From Omnitrophica bacterium GWA2_41_15 (GTDB lineage Bacteria > Omnitrophota > Gorgyraeia > Gygaellales > Profunditerraquicolaceae), in NCBI GenBank assembly GCA_919901915.1, contig CAKKQB010000026.1, forward strand, positions 1 through 53,497: 53,497 nucleotides of DNA. The letters run 5' to 3'. This document shows positions 24,711 through 33,589 of the stretch, one piece after another (position 1 is the first letter of the stretch; every line of letters starts with the position of its first letter). Both the position numbers and the translations under genes were made by a program. A model generated the notes under the pieces. That model saw only the letters and a program-made list of their open reading frames with translations. It searched no databases and was not told the DNA's origin.

Positions 24711-25572
24711 AACACCGGAAACCAAAAATATTATTCTAAAGGCATTAAGAGAAGACATCGGAAAAAAGGACATCACCACCGCGATGATTATTCCTAAAGA
24801 TAAACGCGTAAAGGCAGCTTTATTAGCCAAAGAAAACTGTACGATTTGCGGGATAGCCTTAGCAGGTGAAATATTTAAAACTCAAGATAAAGGAATAAAA
24901 TTTAAGTCCGTCTTTTCAGACGGCCAAAAAATAAAAAATGGCCAAATTATCGCTTATATTGAAGGTAAAGCGCGAAGCATATTAGCAGCTGAAAGGGTGG
25001 CCTTGAATTTTTTAAGCCTGCTCTCAGGCATTGCCACAAAAACAAGAACCTACACTGATAAAGTAAAGCCGTTCAAAGTAAAAATTCTGGATACCCGGAA
25101 AACTATACCCGGTTTAAGAGAATTGGAAAAATATGCCGTAAGAATTGGCGGAGGCTTTAATCACAGGTTCAGCTTAGATGAAATGATACTGATTAAAGAT
25201 AATCATCTTATTGTGTCCTGCGCTATGCGCCCTGCGCAATGCATTAAAAAAATTATTAAAAATATTAAAAAAAAGTTGTCCAAAAATATAAAATTGGAGA
25301 TAGAAGTAAAAAATTTAAAAGAATTTCAAGAAGCGCTAAGAGAGAATCCCGATATTATAATGTTAGACAATATGAAAATATCCGATATAAAGAAAGCGGT
25401 TGCTCTTGAACGCAATACGCACGACGCAATACGCACGACGCTAATAGAGGCCTCCGGCGGAATCACCCTAAAAAATATCAGAAAAATCGCCTCTTGCGGC
25501 GTTGATATGATTTCTATCGGCGCGTTAACCCATTCCGTATCCTCCGTAGATATAAGCCTTGAATTTTTATAA
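24697..25572 (+). CDS. nadC: Nicotinate-nucleotide pyrophosphorylase (carboxylating)
   Basis: NadC makes nicotinate mononucleotide from quinolinate and PRPP. Motifs are AERVALNFLSLLSGIAT, ILDTRKTIPGLRELEKYAV, RIGGGFNHRFSLDEMILIKDNH, EIEVKN and LEASGGI (IEASGGITLKNI here). Length 291 aa is slightly above usual because of two heptamer inserts: residues about 174-184 (SCAMRPAQCIK) after IKDNHLIV, and about 245-255 (RNTHDAIRTT) between KKAVALE and LIEASGG. It starts inside the end of valS and its stop overlaps the uvrB start as TAATG. Confidence 0.96.
   Translation: MNYAKTPETKNIILKALREDIGKKDITTAMIIPKDKRVKAALLAKENCTICGIALAGEIFKTQDKGIKFKSVFSDGQKIKNGQIIAYIEGKARSILAAERVALNFLSLLSGIATKTRTYTDKVKPFKVKILDTRKTIPGLRELEKYAVRIGGGFNHRFSLDEMILIKDNHLIVSCAMRPAQCIKKIIKNIKKKLSKNIKLEIEVKNLKEFQEALRENPDIIMLDNMKISDIKKAVALERNTHDAIRTTLIEASGGITLKNIRKIASCGVDMISIGALTHSVSSVDISLEFL
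25218..25245 (+). repeat. Heptamer array inside nadC, first
   Basis: CTGCGCT, ATGCGCC, CTGCGCA, ATGCATT lie in frame after the active-site KDNH segment. The TGCGC core is a variant of the GCGT/ACGC family. Confidence 0.75.
25430..25460 (+). repeat. Heptamer array inside nadC, second
   Basis: ACGCAAT, ACGCACG, ACGCAAT, ACGCACG, ACG: an exact alternation of two unit types. Translated NTHDAIRTT, close to the thrC insert. Confidence 0.93.
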
Positions 25573-27572
25573 TGGAAAAGTTTAAACTTGTTTCTGATTT
25601 CTCGCCCTGCGGAGACCAGCCAAGGGCAATCAAAGAATTAACTAAATCTATCCTATCAGGGGAAAAATATCAGACGCTTTTAGGCGTAACCGGCTCAGGC
25701 AAAACCTTTACTTTAGCCAATACAATCGCCAATTTAAATCTGCCCACATTGGTAATTTCTCACAACAAAACTCTGGCCGCTCAATTATATTCAGAGTTTA
25801 AGGAATTTTTTCCTCATAACGCGGTAGAATATTTCGTCAGCTATTACGATTATTATCAACCAGAAGCTTACATTCCTTCTACCGATACGTATATTGAAAA
25901 AGATGCTTCTATTAACGACAGGTTAGACCGCCTAAGACTTTCTTCAACCAGCTCGCTTATGAGCAGAAGGGACGTCATAGTCATTGCTTCCGTATCATGC
26001 ATATACAATTTAGGCTCTCCTGACGATTACCGCCAATCATTAGTTTTTATTGAAAAGGGGCAAACTATCTGGCGCGACAGCCTTATTTCAAAGCTTATCA
26101 GGATACAATACGAAAGAAACGATTATGAATTCACCCGCGGCAAATTAAGGGCAAGGGGGGACGTCTTAGAGATATTCCCATCTTACCAGGAGAAAGCGTT
26201 ACGGATAGAATTCTTCGGCGACAAAATAGAAAAGATTATCGAAATAGATCCCATATCAGCTAAAATATTAAATTCACTGGAAAGAATAGCGATATATCCT
26301 GCTAAACATTTTATTGTTAATAACGACAGGATTCCCGCGGCAGTCAAATCCATAGAACAGGAATTAGAAGACAGGCTTAAATTTCTGTTAGGCAAAAATA
26401 AATTATTGGAAGCACAGCGCTTAGAATCCCGCACTCATTACGACATAGAAATGTTGAAAGAAACAGGTTACTGCCACGGCATTGAAAATTACTCCCGCCA
26501 TCTCTGTGGCAAAACGCCCGGAGTAAGGCCGCATTGCCTGATTGATTATTTCGAAAAAGATTTTCTTACTGTAATTGACGAATCGCACATAACTATACCT
26601 CAAATAAAAGGCATGTACTCAGGCGACCGCGCCAGAAAAGAGACACTGATTGAATATGGTTTTAGACTACCTTCCTGTTTAGATAACAGGCCCTTAAAAC
26701 AAATTGAGTTTAATAAACTTATAAAGAAAACGGTTTTTGTATCTGCCACGCCTTCTGAATATGAACTCAAAAAAAGCCGCGAGCTAACAATTGAACAAAT
26801 AATCAGGCCTACTGGCTTAGTAGACCCTGAAATTATCGTAAGGCCAGCGGAAGGTCAAATAGAAGACCTGATCAACGAAATAAATAAACGCGAAAAACGC
26901 GATGAACGGGTTCTGGTAACCACTTTAACCAAAAGAATGGCTGAAGACCTGACAAATTATTTACAAGAAAAAGGATTGAAGGTAAGATACCTGCACTCGG
27001 AAATTCAGACTATGGAACGCTCAAAAATCCTAAAGGAATTAAGACAAAAAAAATTTGATTGCTTAGTAGGAATAAATTTATTAAGGGAAGGCCTGGATTT
27101 ACCTGAGGTTTCATTGGTAGCGATTATAGACGCGGATAAAGAAGGATTTTTACGTTCCCGAACCAGCTTAATTCAGGTTGCCGGGCGCGCGGCGCGTAAC
27201 ATAAACGGAACAGTAATTATGTACGCGGACACAGTAACCAATTCAATGAAAAAAGCAATTAACGAAAGTAGCCGCAGAAGAAAAATCCAGTTAGAGTTTA
27301 ATAAAAAAAATAATATCTCCGCGCGTTCAATTCAAAAAGCGATAAAAGGAGGGATTGAGGATTTACTCGAAGCGGAAGAATTTGTGGCTAATCTTACCGG
27401 CGAAGAAAGAGATGGGTATGAATTAAGAAAATATACGGCGGAATTAGTTTATGAAATGGAACTGGCAGCAAGAAATTTACAGTTTGAAAAAGCGGCAGTT
27501 TTAAGAGACCGGATAAAAGAATTAAACCCGTTGAAATCAAAGAGTTCTGGATTCCCGCTTTCGCGGGAATGA
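25572..27572 (+). CDS. uvrB: Excinuclease ABC subunit B
   Basis: UvrB is the damage-verifying helicase of nucleotide excision repair. It shows Walker A GVTGSGKT near residue 39, the beta-hairpin YYDYYQPEAYIP, DRLDRLR, the VIDESH box, the helicase end LLREGLDLPEVSLVAI and RAARN, and a UVR domain (MELAARNLQFEKAAVLRDRIKEL). Length 666 aa is normal. The last ten residues (KSSGFPLSRE) and the TGA stop are encoded by a dispersed palindrome of the CCCGCTTTCGCGGG type rather than by family sequence, so the original C-terminus was replaced. Confidence 0.97.
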   Translation: MEKFKLVSDFSPCGDQPRAIKELTKSILSGEKYQTLLGVTGSGKTFTLANTIANLNLPTLVISHNKTLAAQLYSEFKEFFPHNAVEYFVSYYDYYQPEAYIPSTDTYIEKDASINDRLDRLRLSSTSSLMSRRDVIVIASVSCIYNLGSPDDYRQSLVFIEKGQTIWRDSLISKLIRIQYERNDYEFTRGKLRARGDVLEIFPSYQEKALRIEFFGDKIEKIIEIDPISAKILNSLERIAIYPAKHFIVNNDRIPAAVKSIEQELEDRLKFLLGKNKLLEAQRLESRTHYDIEMLKETGYCHGIENYSRHLCGKTPGVRPHCLIDYFEKDFLTVIDESHITIPQIKGMYSGDRARKETLIEYGFRLPSCLDNRPLKQIEFNKLIKKTVFVSATPSEYELKKSRELTIEQIIRPTGLVDPEIIVRPAEGQIEDLINEINKREKRDERVLVTTLTKRMAEDLTNYLQEKGLKVRYLHSEIQTMERSKILKELRQKKFDCLVGINLLREGLDLPEVSLVAIIDADKEGFLRSRTSLIQVAGRAARNINGTVIMYADTVTNSMKKAINESSRRRKIQLEFNKKNNISARSIQKAIKGGIEDLLEAEEFVANLTGEERDGYELRKYTAELVYEMELAARNLQFEKAAVLRDRIKELNPLKSKSSGFPLSRE

Positions 27573-27739
27573 CACTAAGGGTCTGTTGCGAAATGCCTGC
27601 AAATTGTCATTCCCCGGCTTGACTGGGGAACCCAGAAGTTTTTTGTCGTCGAGCCCCATTGTTTCTGTATTCCGGCTTTCGCAGGAATGACACTTTTATG
27701 GTGTTTTGCAACAATTCCACTAAAACCAAATTGCGGCAC
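27540..27739. repeat. Cluster of dispersed palindromes between uvrB and coaX
   Basis: It contains ATTCCCGC/GCGGGAAT (27552-27571, overlapping the uvrB end), ATTCCCCGG with TGGGGAAC, and ATTCCGGCTTTCGCAGGAAT. A GGTCTGTTGCGAAATGCC end at about 27581 resembles the ends of the IS at 28531 and the element at 53284. No gene is visible in this gap. Confidence 0.75.
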
Positions 27740-27766
27740 AGTCTCTTTTGACAGCTCGGAGGCATT

Positions 27767-28567
27767 ATGTTATTAGCTATTGATATCGGCAACACTAATA
27801 TAAGTTTCGGTATTTTTAAGGATAAGACGCTCTTAAAGAAATTTGATATTCCCACAAAAACCTACAGCCTAAAACAGCTGAAAAACTCTTTAGGAAGATT
27901 AAAAATCCAAGACAGCATTATCTGCAGTGTTGTTCCAAAGGCTGTCAAATTATTAGAAAAGAATCTAATGTCCATATTAGGACACAAGCCTCATATTATA
28001 GGTAAAGACATAACCGTACCAATAAAGAATCTCTACCGAAACCCCAGGCAAGTTGGCTCTGACCGGTTAGTTAATGCCTACGCGGGGATTATGCTTTATG
28101 GTTTACCTCGCGGAGAAACCGAGGGCTGCCCCTTAATCTTGATTGATTTTGGCACAGCCATCACCTTTGACGTAGTATCTAAAAACAAAGAGTATATGGG
28201 CGGCATGATTTTACCCGGGCTAAGCATCTCTTTAGACGCCCTCGCCCAAAAAACTGCCCTTTTGCCTAAAATAAGGCTTGAAAAACCAAGAGAATTTATT
28301 GGCAAAGACACAAAAAATAGCATGCTTAGCGGAATAGTTTATGGTTTTAGCGGCCTGACTGATGATTTAGTAAAAAAACTCAAAGATAAAATAGAAAAAA
28401 ACGCGATAGTTATCGGAACAGGCGGAAGCGCTGGCTTAATTAAAAAATACTCAAAAGAAATCAGCAAAATAGACACGAACTTAACGCTTAAAGGATTAAA
28501 CTTGATTTTTATAACGCAAAAAATAAATAAAGGGGCTGTTGCGAAATGCCATTTTTCGTCATCCTGA
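27767..28567 (+). CDS. coaX: Type III pantothenate kinase
   Basis: CoaX phosphorylates pantothenate, the first step to CoA; coaB is at 16390. Motifs are LLAIDIGNTNISFGIF, the DRLVNAYAG segment, LIDFGTAITFDVV and GGMILPGL, with IGTGGSAGLI near the end. GGAGG precedes the ATG. Length 266 aa. The last 11 residues (GAVAKCHFSSS) are encoded by the terminal repeat of an inserted element that begins near 28531, so the native C-terminus ended near ITQKINK. Confidence 0.95.
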   Translation: MLLAIDIGNTNISFGIFKDKTLLKKFDIPTKTYSLKQLKNSLGRLKIQDSIICSVVPKAVKLLEKNLMSILGHKPHIIGKDITVPIKNLYRNPRQVGSDRLVNAYAGIMLYGLPRGETEGCPLILIDFGTAITFDVVSKNKEYMGGMILPGLSISLDALAQKTALLPKIRLEKPREFIGKDTKNSMLSGIVYGFSGLTDDLVKKLKDKIEKNAIVIGTGGSAGLIKKYSKEISKIDTNLTLKGLNLIFITQKINKGAVAKCHFSSS

Positions 28568-29420
28568 GCGAAGCGAAGGATCTTATCGACGTCAAGATTC
28601 TTCGGCCTTTGGCCTCAGAATGGGCATAATTATCAGAAAATGTTGTTGCCAAATGTTGTAAATTGTTGTAAATAAATAAGTTAAAAAGAAAAAACTTGGA
28701 GTCAAGGAGGTTTGACAATGATAAAAAAAACATTGCCCAGTTTGTTCATCAAAAAATGTTATTTTGTTTGGTAAAACATCTTTACACAAACAACGTTTCA
28801 AATGTACAAAATGCCAAAAAACTTTTATTTGGAAAGAACGAATAAATAAACAGCATAATGAAAAACACTGGTTTGATCTTTGGGTCATAGAAGGTTATTC
28901 CATACGACAGCTTTGTTGCATATCGGGTTATAGTATAGCCAAACTTACAAGAATAAAAGACTTTTGGTTAAACAAAGAACCGCCTGTTCTTTTAAATAGC
29001 ATCTATAGAATAGCCAGATACCTTCTTTTTGATGGCGCCTATTTCCATAAAAAAGGTTATTTAATTATTATTATGGATAATAGTCTTAAGAAAGTACTGC
29101 ATTACGCATATATTGACAAAGAAAGCTACTATAACGTTTATCCGATACTTCTATATTTAAAAGAACAAGGCTTAATGCCCAAAGCAGTAACGCTCGACGG
29201 ACATATAACGATTATGAAGGCTATACGTGAAATCTGGCCTTCAATCATTATGCAGCGATGCTTATACCATATTCAACGCCAAGGGCTTTCATGGTTAAGG
29301 ATATATCCTAAAACAAATGCTGGTAAAGCCCTTAGAATATTGCTGAATTCTTTGACAAATATCAAAACTGAAAATGACAAAAATATATTTCTAAAACAAT
29401 ATCTCAACTATTTCCCTTGA
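28531..29420 (+). mobile_element. Decayed insertion sequence, IS256/IS1249-like
   Basis: The left end GGGGCTGTTGCGAAATGCC at about 28532 matches the arms of the palindromic element at 53284. A frameshifted, C-terminally truncated transposase follows. No matching right end is found before glyS at 29454, so the element has lost its 3' part. It overlaps the coaX 3' end. The family is assigned by transposase motifs only. Confidence 0.65.
28718..29420 (+). pseudogene. Transposase, frameshifted and truncated
   Basis: A ribosome site AAGGAGG and ATG at 28718 start MIKKT, but the frame stops after 17 codons. Shifting by one base within the run of eight A (28723-28730) continues into CPVCSSKNVILFGKTSLHKQ and FKCTKCQKTF, an N-terminal zinc ribbon with two CxxC pairs. 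The core has FDGAYFHKKGYLIIIMDN, VTLDGHITIMKAI and QRCLYHIQRQG, resembling mutator-type (IS256/IS1249) catalytic blocks. It ends at 29420 without the C-terminal third, so it is almost certainly inactive. The open part alone is 28764-29420 (218 aa). Confidence 0.75.
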
Positions 29421-29453
29421 CTTTTATAGAGATTTACGTTAAAAATATAGGTT

Positions 29454-30758
29454 ATGGCTGAGAATTTAATGGACAAGGTTATATCTTTATGCAAGCGCAG
29501 AGGCTTTATCTTTCAATCATCCGAAATCTATGGAGGATTAAGCAATACATGGGATTACGGACCTTATGGCGTAGAACTAAAAAATAACGTAAAACGCGCC
29601 TGGTGGCAAGCCTGTGTCTACGAAAGAGATAATATCTTTGGTATAGACGCGGCAATCTTAATGCATCCAAAAACATGGGAGGCATCAGGGCATATTCAGA
29701 ATTTCTTTGACATAAAAAAAGACTGCCTATCCTGCAAAAGATGGTTTAAAGAAACAGACCTAACAGATAAAAATAAATGCCCTGAATGTGGAGCAGGATT
29801 AACGGAAGGCAAGCCGTTTAACCTTATGTTCAAAACTCATCAGGGACCGGTAGAGGAAAACGCGAACATAGTCTATCTTAGGCCGGAAACAGCCCAAGGC
29901 ATATTTGTAAATTTCTTAAATATCTTAGACTCAAAACATCCTAAACTTCCTTTTGGCATAGCTCAAATAGGCAAGTCGTTTCGCAATGAAATCACGCCAG
30001 GAAATTTTATCTTTCGTACGCGCGAATTTGAACAGATGGAGATAGAATATTTTGTCAGGCCGCAAGAAGCAGATAAAGCATTAGAAGATTGGATTGAATC
30101 GCGTTTTAATTGGTATATTAATTTAGGCATAAAAAAAGATAACTTAAGAAAAAGGCCGCATGCGAAAGAAGAGCTTGCCCATTACTCTAAGGCCTGCACA
30201 GACCTGGAATATAATTTCCCTTTCGGTTGGTCAGAATTAGAGGGAATTGCCAACAGGACCGATTTTGATTTAAAACAGCATACGCAATTCAGCGCGAAAG
30301 AATTAACGTATTTTGATGACGTAACAAAAGAACGGCTTTATCCGTACATCATAGAGCCTTCAGGCGGAGTAGACAGGAGCATATTGGCATTTTTAGCGAA
30401 CGCTTATTTTGAAGAAAAAGTAAGAGATGCTACGCGCGTAGTTTTAAAATTACATAAAGATTTAACGCCGATAAAAGTCGCGGTACTGCCGCTTTTAAAA
30501 AATCGCGATGAAATTACCGCGCTGGCAAAAAAAATAACATCTGACCTAAAAAAACATTTCGTTACTGTCTATGACGACACGGCAAGCATCGGCAAGCTTT
30601 ATCGCAGGCAGGATGAGGTAGGGACTTTATATTGCGTTACTGTAGATGTGCAGTCTTTGGAAGATAAACAAATTACAGTGCGGGATAGAGACACAATGTT
30701 ACAGGAACGAATCAACATCGACAGAATAAAGGAGTATCTACAAGACAAGCTATCATAA
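29454..30758 (+). CDS. glyS: Glycyl-tRNA synthetase, single-chain type
   Basis: It charges tRNA-Gly. This is the homodimeric form (common in eukaryotes, archaea and some bacteria), not the alpha2beta2 bacterial enzyme. Motifs are KRRGFIFQSSEIYGG, WDYGPYGVELKNNVK, RPETAQGIFVNF, SFRNEITP, FRTREFEQMEIEYF and EPSGGVDRSILAF, plus a C-terminal anticodon-binding domain (from about 340). A zinc-finger-like insert has CxxC pairs (CLSCKRW and CPECGAG). Length 434 aa. It sits just after the broken IS; the start has only a weak ribosome site. Confidence 0.96.
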   Translation: MAENLMDKVISLCKRRGFIFQSSEIYGGLSNTWDYGPYGVELKNNVKRAWWQACVYERDNIFGIDAAILMHPKTWEASGHIQNFFDIKKDCLSCKRWFKETDLTDKNKCPECGAGLTEGKPFNLMFKTHQGPVEENANIVYLRPETAQGIFVNFLNILDSKHPKLPFGIAQIGKSFRNEITPGNFIFRTREFEQMEIEYFVRPQEADKALEDWIESRFNWYINLGIKKDNLRKRPHAKEELAHYSKACTDLEYNFPFGWSELEGIANRTDFDLKQHTQFSAKELTYFDDVTKERLYPYIIEPSGGVDRSILAFLANAYFEEKVRDATRVVLKLHKDLTPIKVAVLPLLKNRDEITALAKKITSDLKKHFVTVYDDTASIGKLYRRQDEVGTLYCVTVDVQSLEDKQITVRDRDTMLQERINIDRIKEYLQDKLS

Positions 30759-30833
30759 CAATTCACCCCACACTTCCGTGCGGGGAATTCTGTAGGCAAA
30801 AGTCTACGGCAATAATAAGAAAGGAACACGGTA

Positions 30834-33587
30834 ATGGCTAAGAAATATGTTTACTTCTTCGGTGGCGCAAAGGCGGATGGGAAAGAAAGCATGAAAAATC
30901 TTCTTGGCGGTAAAGGCGCGAACCTGGCTGAAATGGCCGGAAACAAGGACTTAAAACTTCCAGTTCCGCCGGGCTTCACAATCACCACCGACGTTTGCGC
31001 GCATTATTATAAAAATAAGAAAAAATATCCAAAAGGTCTGAAAGAAGAAGCTTTAAAAGCGATGGAAAAAATAGAAAAACTTATGGATCGAAAATTCGGC
31101 GATCCAAATAATCCGCTTTTAGTTTCTGTGCGTTCGGGCGCCCGGCGCTCAATGCCCGGCATGATGGAGACAGTCTTAAATGTCGGCTTAACCGAAAAGA
31201 CTATTCCCGGATTAATAAACACGAGCGGCGGAAACAAACGTTTTGTTTATGATGCTTACCGCAGGCTTATCATGATGTATTCCGACGTAGTAATGGAAAA
31301 GGCAGGCGGCATCGAGCCTAAAGATGACGAATCCGGAATCCGCAAGCAGTTAGAAAAAATAATGAGCGGTATGAAAAAAGAAAAGAACTACACTACGGAT
31401 ACGCAATTAAACGCCGACGATCTGAAAGAACTTTGCGGATTATTCAAACTAAAAATCAAAGAGGTCTTAAAAAAAGATTTTCCTGACGACCACTGGAAAC
31501 AACTCTGGGGCGGTATCGGAGCGGTATTTTCTTCATGGAACGGAAAACGCGCTATAAGTTACAGAAGAATTGAACGCATCCCTGATGAGTGGGGGACAGC
31601 GATTAATGTGCAAACTATGGTTTTCGGCAATATGGGCAATGATTCCGCCACCGGCGTGGCATTTACCCGCAATCCCGGAACCGGTGAAAATAAATTTTAC
31701 GGTGAATATTTAATTAACGCGCAAGGAGAGGATATAGTTGCTGGAATTCGCACGCCCGGGCCTATAAATGAATATTCAAAATCAGAACACAACAAAGACA
31801 TGTTAACCTTAGAAAAAGTAATGCCAGAAATCTACAAAGAACTTTTTTCTATCCAAAAACGCCTGGAAAAGCATTACCGCGACATGCAGGATATTGAATT
31901 TACTATTGAAAAAAACAAGCTCTTCATGCTGCAGTGCCGTGTAGGAAAACGCAATGGCCCGGCAGCAGTGCGAATGAGCCTGGAAATGACAAAAGAAAAA
32001 TTCATCACCAAAGAAGAGGCCTTGATGCGCGTTACACCAAGCCAACTGGATGAACTCCTGCATCCAATAATCGACCCTAAAGAAGAAATCGCGCATAAGC
32101 TGCTTATCAAAGGCCTTCCTGCAGGGCCAGGGGGAGCAAACGGACAAGTCGTATTTTCCGCTAAAGACGCGATGGAGTGGGTAAAAACCGGCAAAAAAGT
32201 AATACTTGTGCGCGAAGAGACTAACCCTGAAGACGTGGAAGGAATGCGCGTGGCAGAAGCAATTTTAACTGCACGGGGAGGAATGACCTCTCACGCGGCC
32301 TTAGTTGCTAGAGGCTGGGGAAAATGCTGTATCGTGGGTTGCAACGGCCTGCATGTTGATTATGAAAAAAAAGAGATCCTTGTTGACGGTAAAACAATAA
32401 AAGAAGGGGATTGGCTTACCTTAAACGGTAGCAAAGGAAATGTCTACGAAGGCAAGCTTGCCATGATAGACGCGTCTGAAGAAAATAAAATATTGATGGA
32501 TTTCCTAAAACTTTGCGACTCAGTTAAAAAATTAGGAGTCCGCACTAATGCCGATACACCAGAAGATGCTGCCAAGGCAAGGCAATTCGGCGCTGAAGGA
32601 ATAGGCCTGTTTAGGACAGAGCATATGTTTTACGGTAAAGGTTCTGATGAGCCGCTTTTCTACCTGCGCAAAATGATTATTTCAAAGACTCAGGAAGAAA
32701 GAAAACTAGCCCTGGATGAATTATTCCCATATGTCAAAAAAGACATCAAAGCTACATTAGAGGCGATGGACGGCTTCCCGGTAGTAATCCGCTTGCTTGA
32801 TCCTCCATTACATGAATTTGTTCCGCGCCAGCAAATAAAACTTGAACAACTCGCGGCGGATTTAAAAATAAACATGGAAGAGCTTTCAAAACGCGCTGAT
32901 GCCTTGCATGAGTCTAACCCGATGATGGGCCACCGCGGAGTGCGCTTAGGAGTTACGTATCCTGAAATAAGCGCGATGCAGATACGCGCGATATTTGAAG
33001 CCGCGGCAGAACTAATCAAAGAAGAAAAAAAACCTTACCCTGAAATTATGGTTCCCGTGGTTTGCGATGTCAATGAATTAAAAGATCAATTTTCAATAGT
33101 AAAAGAGGTTTACGGACAGACCCTAAAAAAATATAACATCAAAAAAATTAAATATATGTTTGGCACAATGATTGAGATTCCGCGCGCCTCCTTTGTGGCG
33201 GATAAACTCGCGGAAGTTACGGAATTTTTCTCGTATGGCACAAACGATATGACGCAAATGGGTTTTGGGTTCTCACGCGATGATATTGGCGGTTTTCTGC
33301 CGGAATACCTTAAAAAAAATATATTACCGGAAGACCCATTTCAAAGCATTGACCAGGAAGGAATCGGCGAACTCATAAAAATAGGCATTGAACGCGGCCG
33401 CAAAACCCGCAAGAATCTAGAAATAGGTATCTGCGGCGAACACGGAGGAGAGCCGCGGTCAGTAGAATTTTGTTTCCACGTAGGCATGAACTACGTAAGC
33501 TGTTCGCCATTTAGGGTCCCGATCGCGAAATTAGCAGCGGCGCAAGCCGTTCTTAAAACGAATAAAAATAAAACTTACAAACTCTAA
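30834..33587 (+). CDS. ppdK: Pyruvate, phosphate dikinase
   Basis: PPDK interconverts pyruvate + ATP + phosphate and PEP + AMP + PPi, serving reversible glycolysis with pyrophosphate. Domains in order: ATP-grasp (GGKGANLAEMAG, VRSGARRSMPGMMETVLNVG), the swivelling phosphohistidine domain (ILTARGGMTSHAALVARGWG, His near residue 486), and the C-terminal PEP barrel (GLFRTEHMF, GTNDMTQMGFG, GICGEHGGEP and the final YVSCSPFRVPIA with catalytic Cys). Length 917 aa is typical. AAAGGA precedes the ATG. The 75 bases upstream hold two small hairpins (CCCCACAC/GTGCGGGG and GTAGGC/GTCTAC). Confidence 0.97.
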   Translation: MAKKYVYFFGGAKADGKESMKNLLGGKGANLAEMAGNKDLKLPVPPGFTITTDVCAHYYKNKKKYPKGLKEEALKAMEKIEKLMDRKFGDPNNPLLVSVRSGARRSMPGMMETVLNVGLTEKTIPGLINTSGGNKRFVYDAYRRLIMMYSDVVMEKAGGIEPKDDESGIRKQLEKIMSGMKKEKNYTTDTQLNADDLKELCGLFKLKIKEVLKKDFPDDHWKQLWGGIGAVFSSWNGKRAISYRRIERIPDEWGTAINVQTMVFGNMGNDSATGVAFTRNPGTGENKFYGEYLINAQGEDIVAGIRTPGPINEYSKSEHNKDMLTLEKVMPEIYKELFSIQKRLEKHYRDMQDIEFTIEKNKLFMLQCRVGKRNGPAAVRMSLEMTKEKFITKEEALMRVTPSQLDELLHPIIDPKEEIAHKLLIKGLPAGPGGANGQVVFSAKDAMEWVKTGKKVILVREETNPEDVEGMRVAEAILTARGGMTSHAALVARGWGKCCIVGCNGLHVDYEKKEILVDGKTIKEGDWLTLNGSKGNVYEGKLAMIDASEENKILMDFLKLCDSVKKLGVRTNADTPEDAAKARQFGAEGIGLFRTEHMFYGKGSDEPLFYLRKMIISKTQEERKLALDELFPYVKKDIKATLEAMDGFPVVIRLLDPPLHEFVPRQQIKLEQLAADLKINMEELSKRADALHESNPMMGHRGVRLGVTYPEISAMQIRAIFEAAAELIKEEKKPYPEIMVPVVCDVNELKDQFSIVKEVYGQTLKKYNIKKIKYMFGTMIEIPRASFVADKLAEVTEFFSYGTNDMTQMGFGFSRDDIGGFLPEYLKKNILPEDPFQSIDQEGIGELIKIGIERGRKTRKNLEIGICGEHGGEPRSVEFCFHVGMNYVSCSPFRVPIAKLAAAQAVLKTNKNKTYKL

Positions 33588-33589
33588 CC

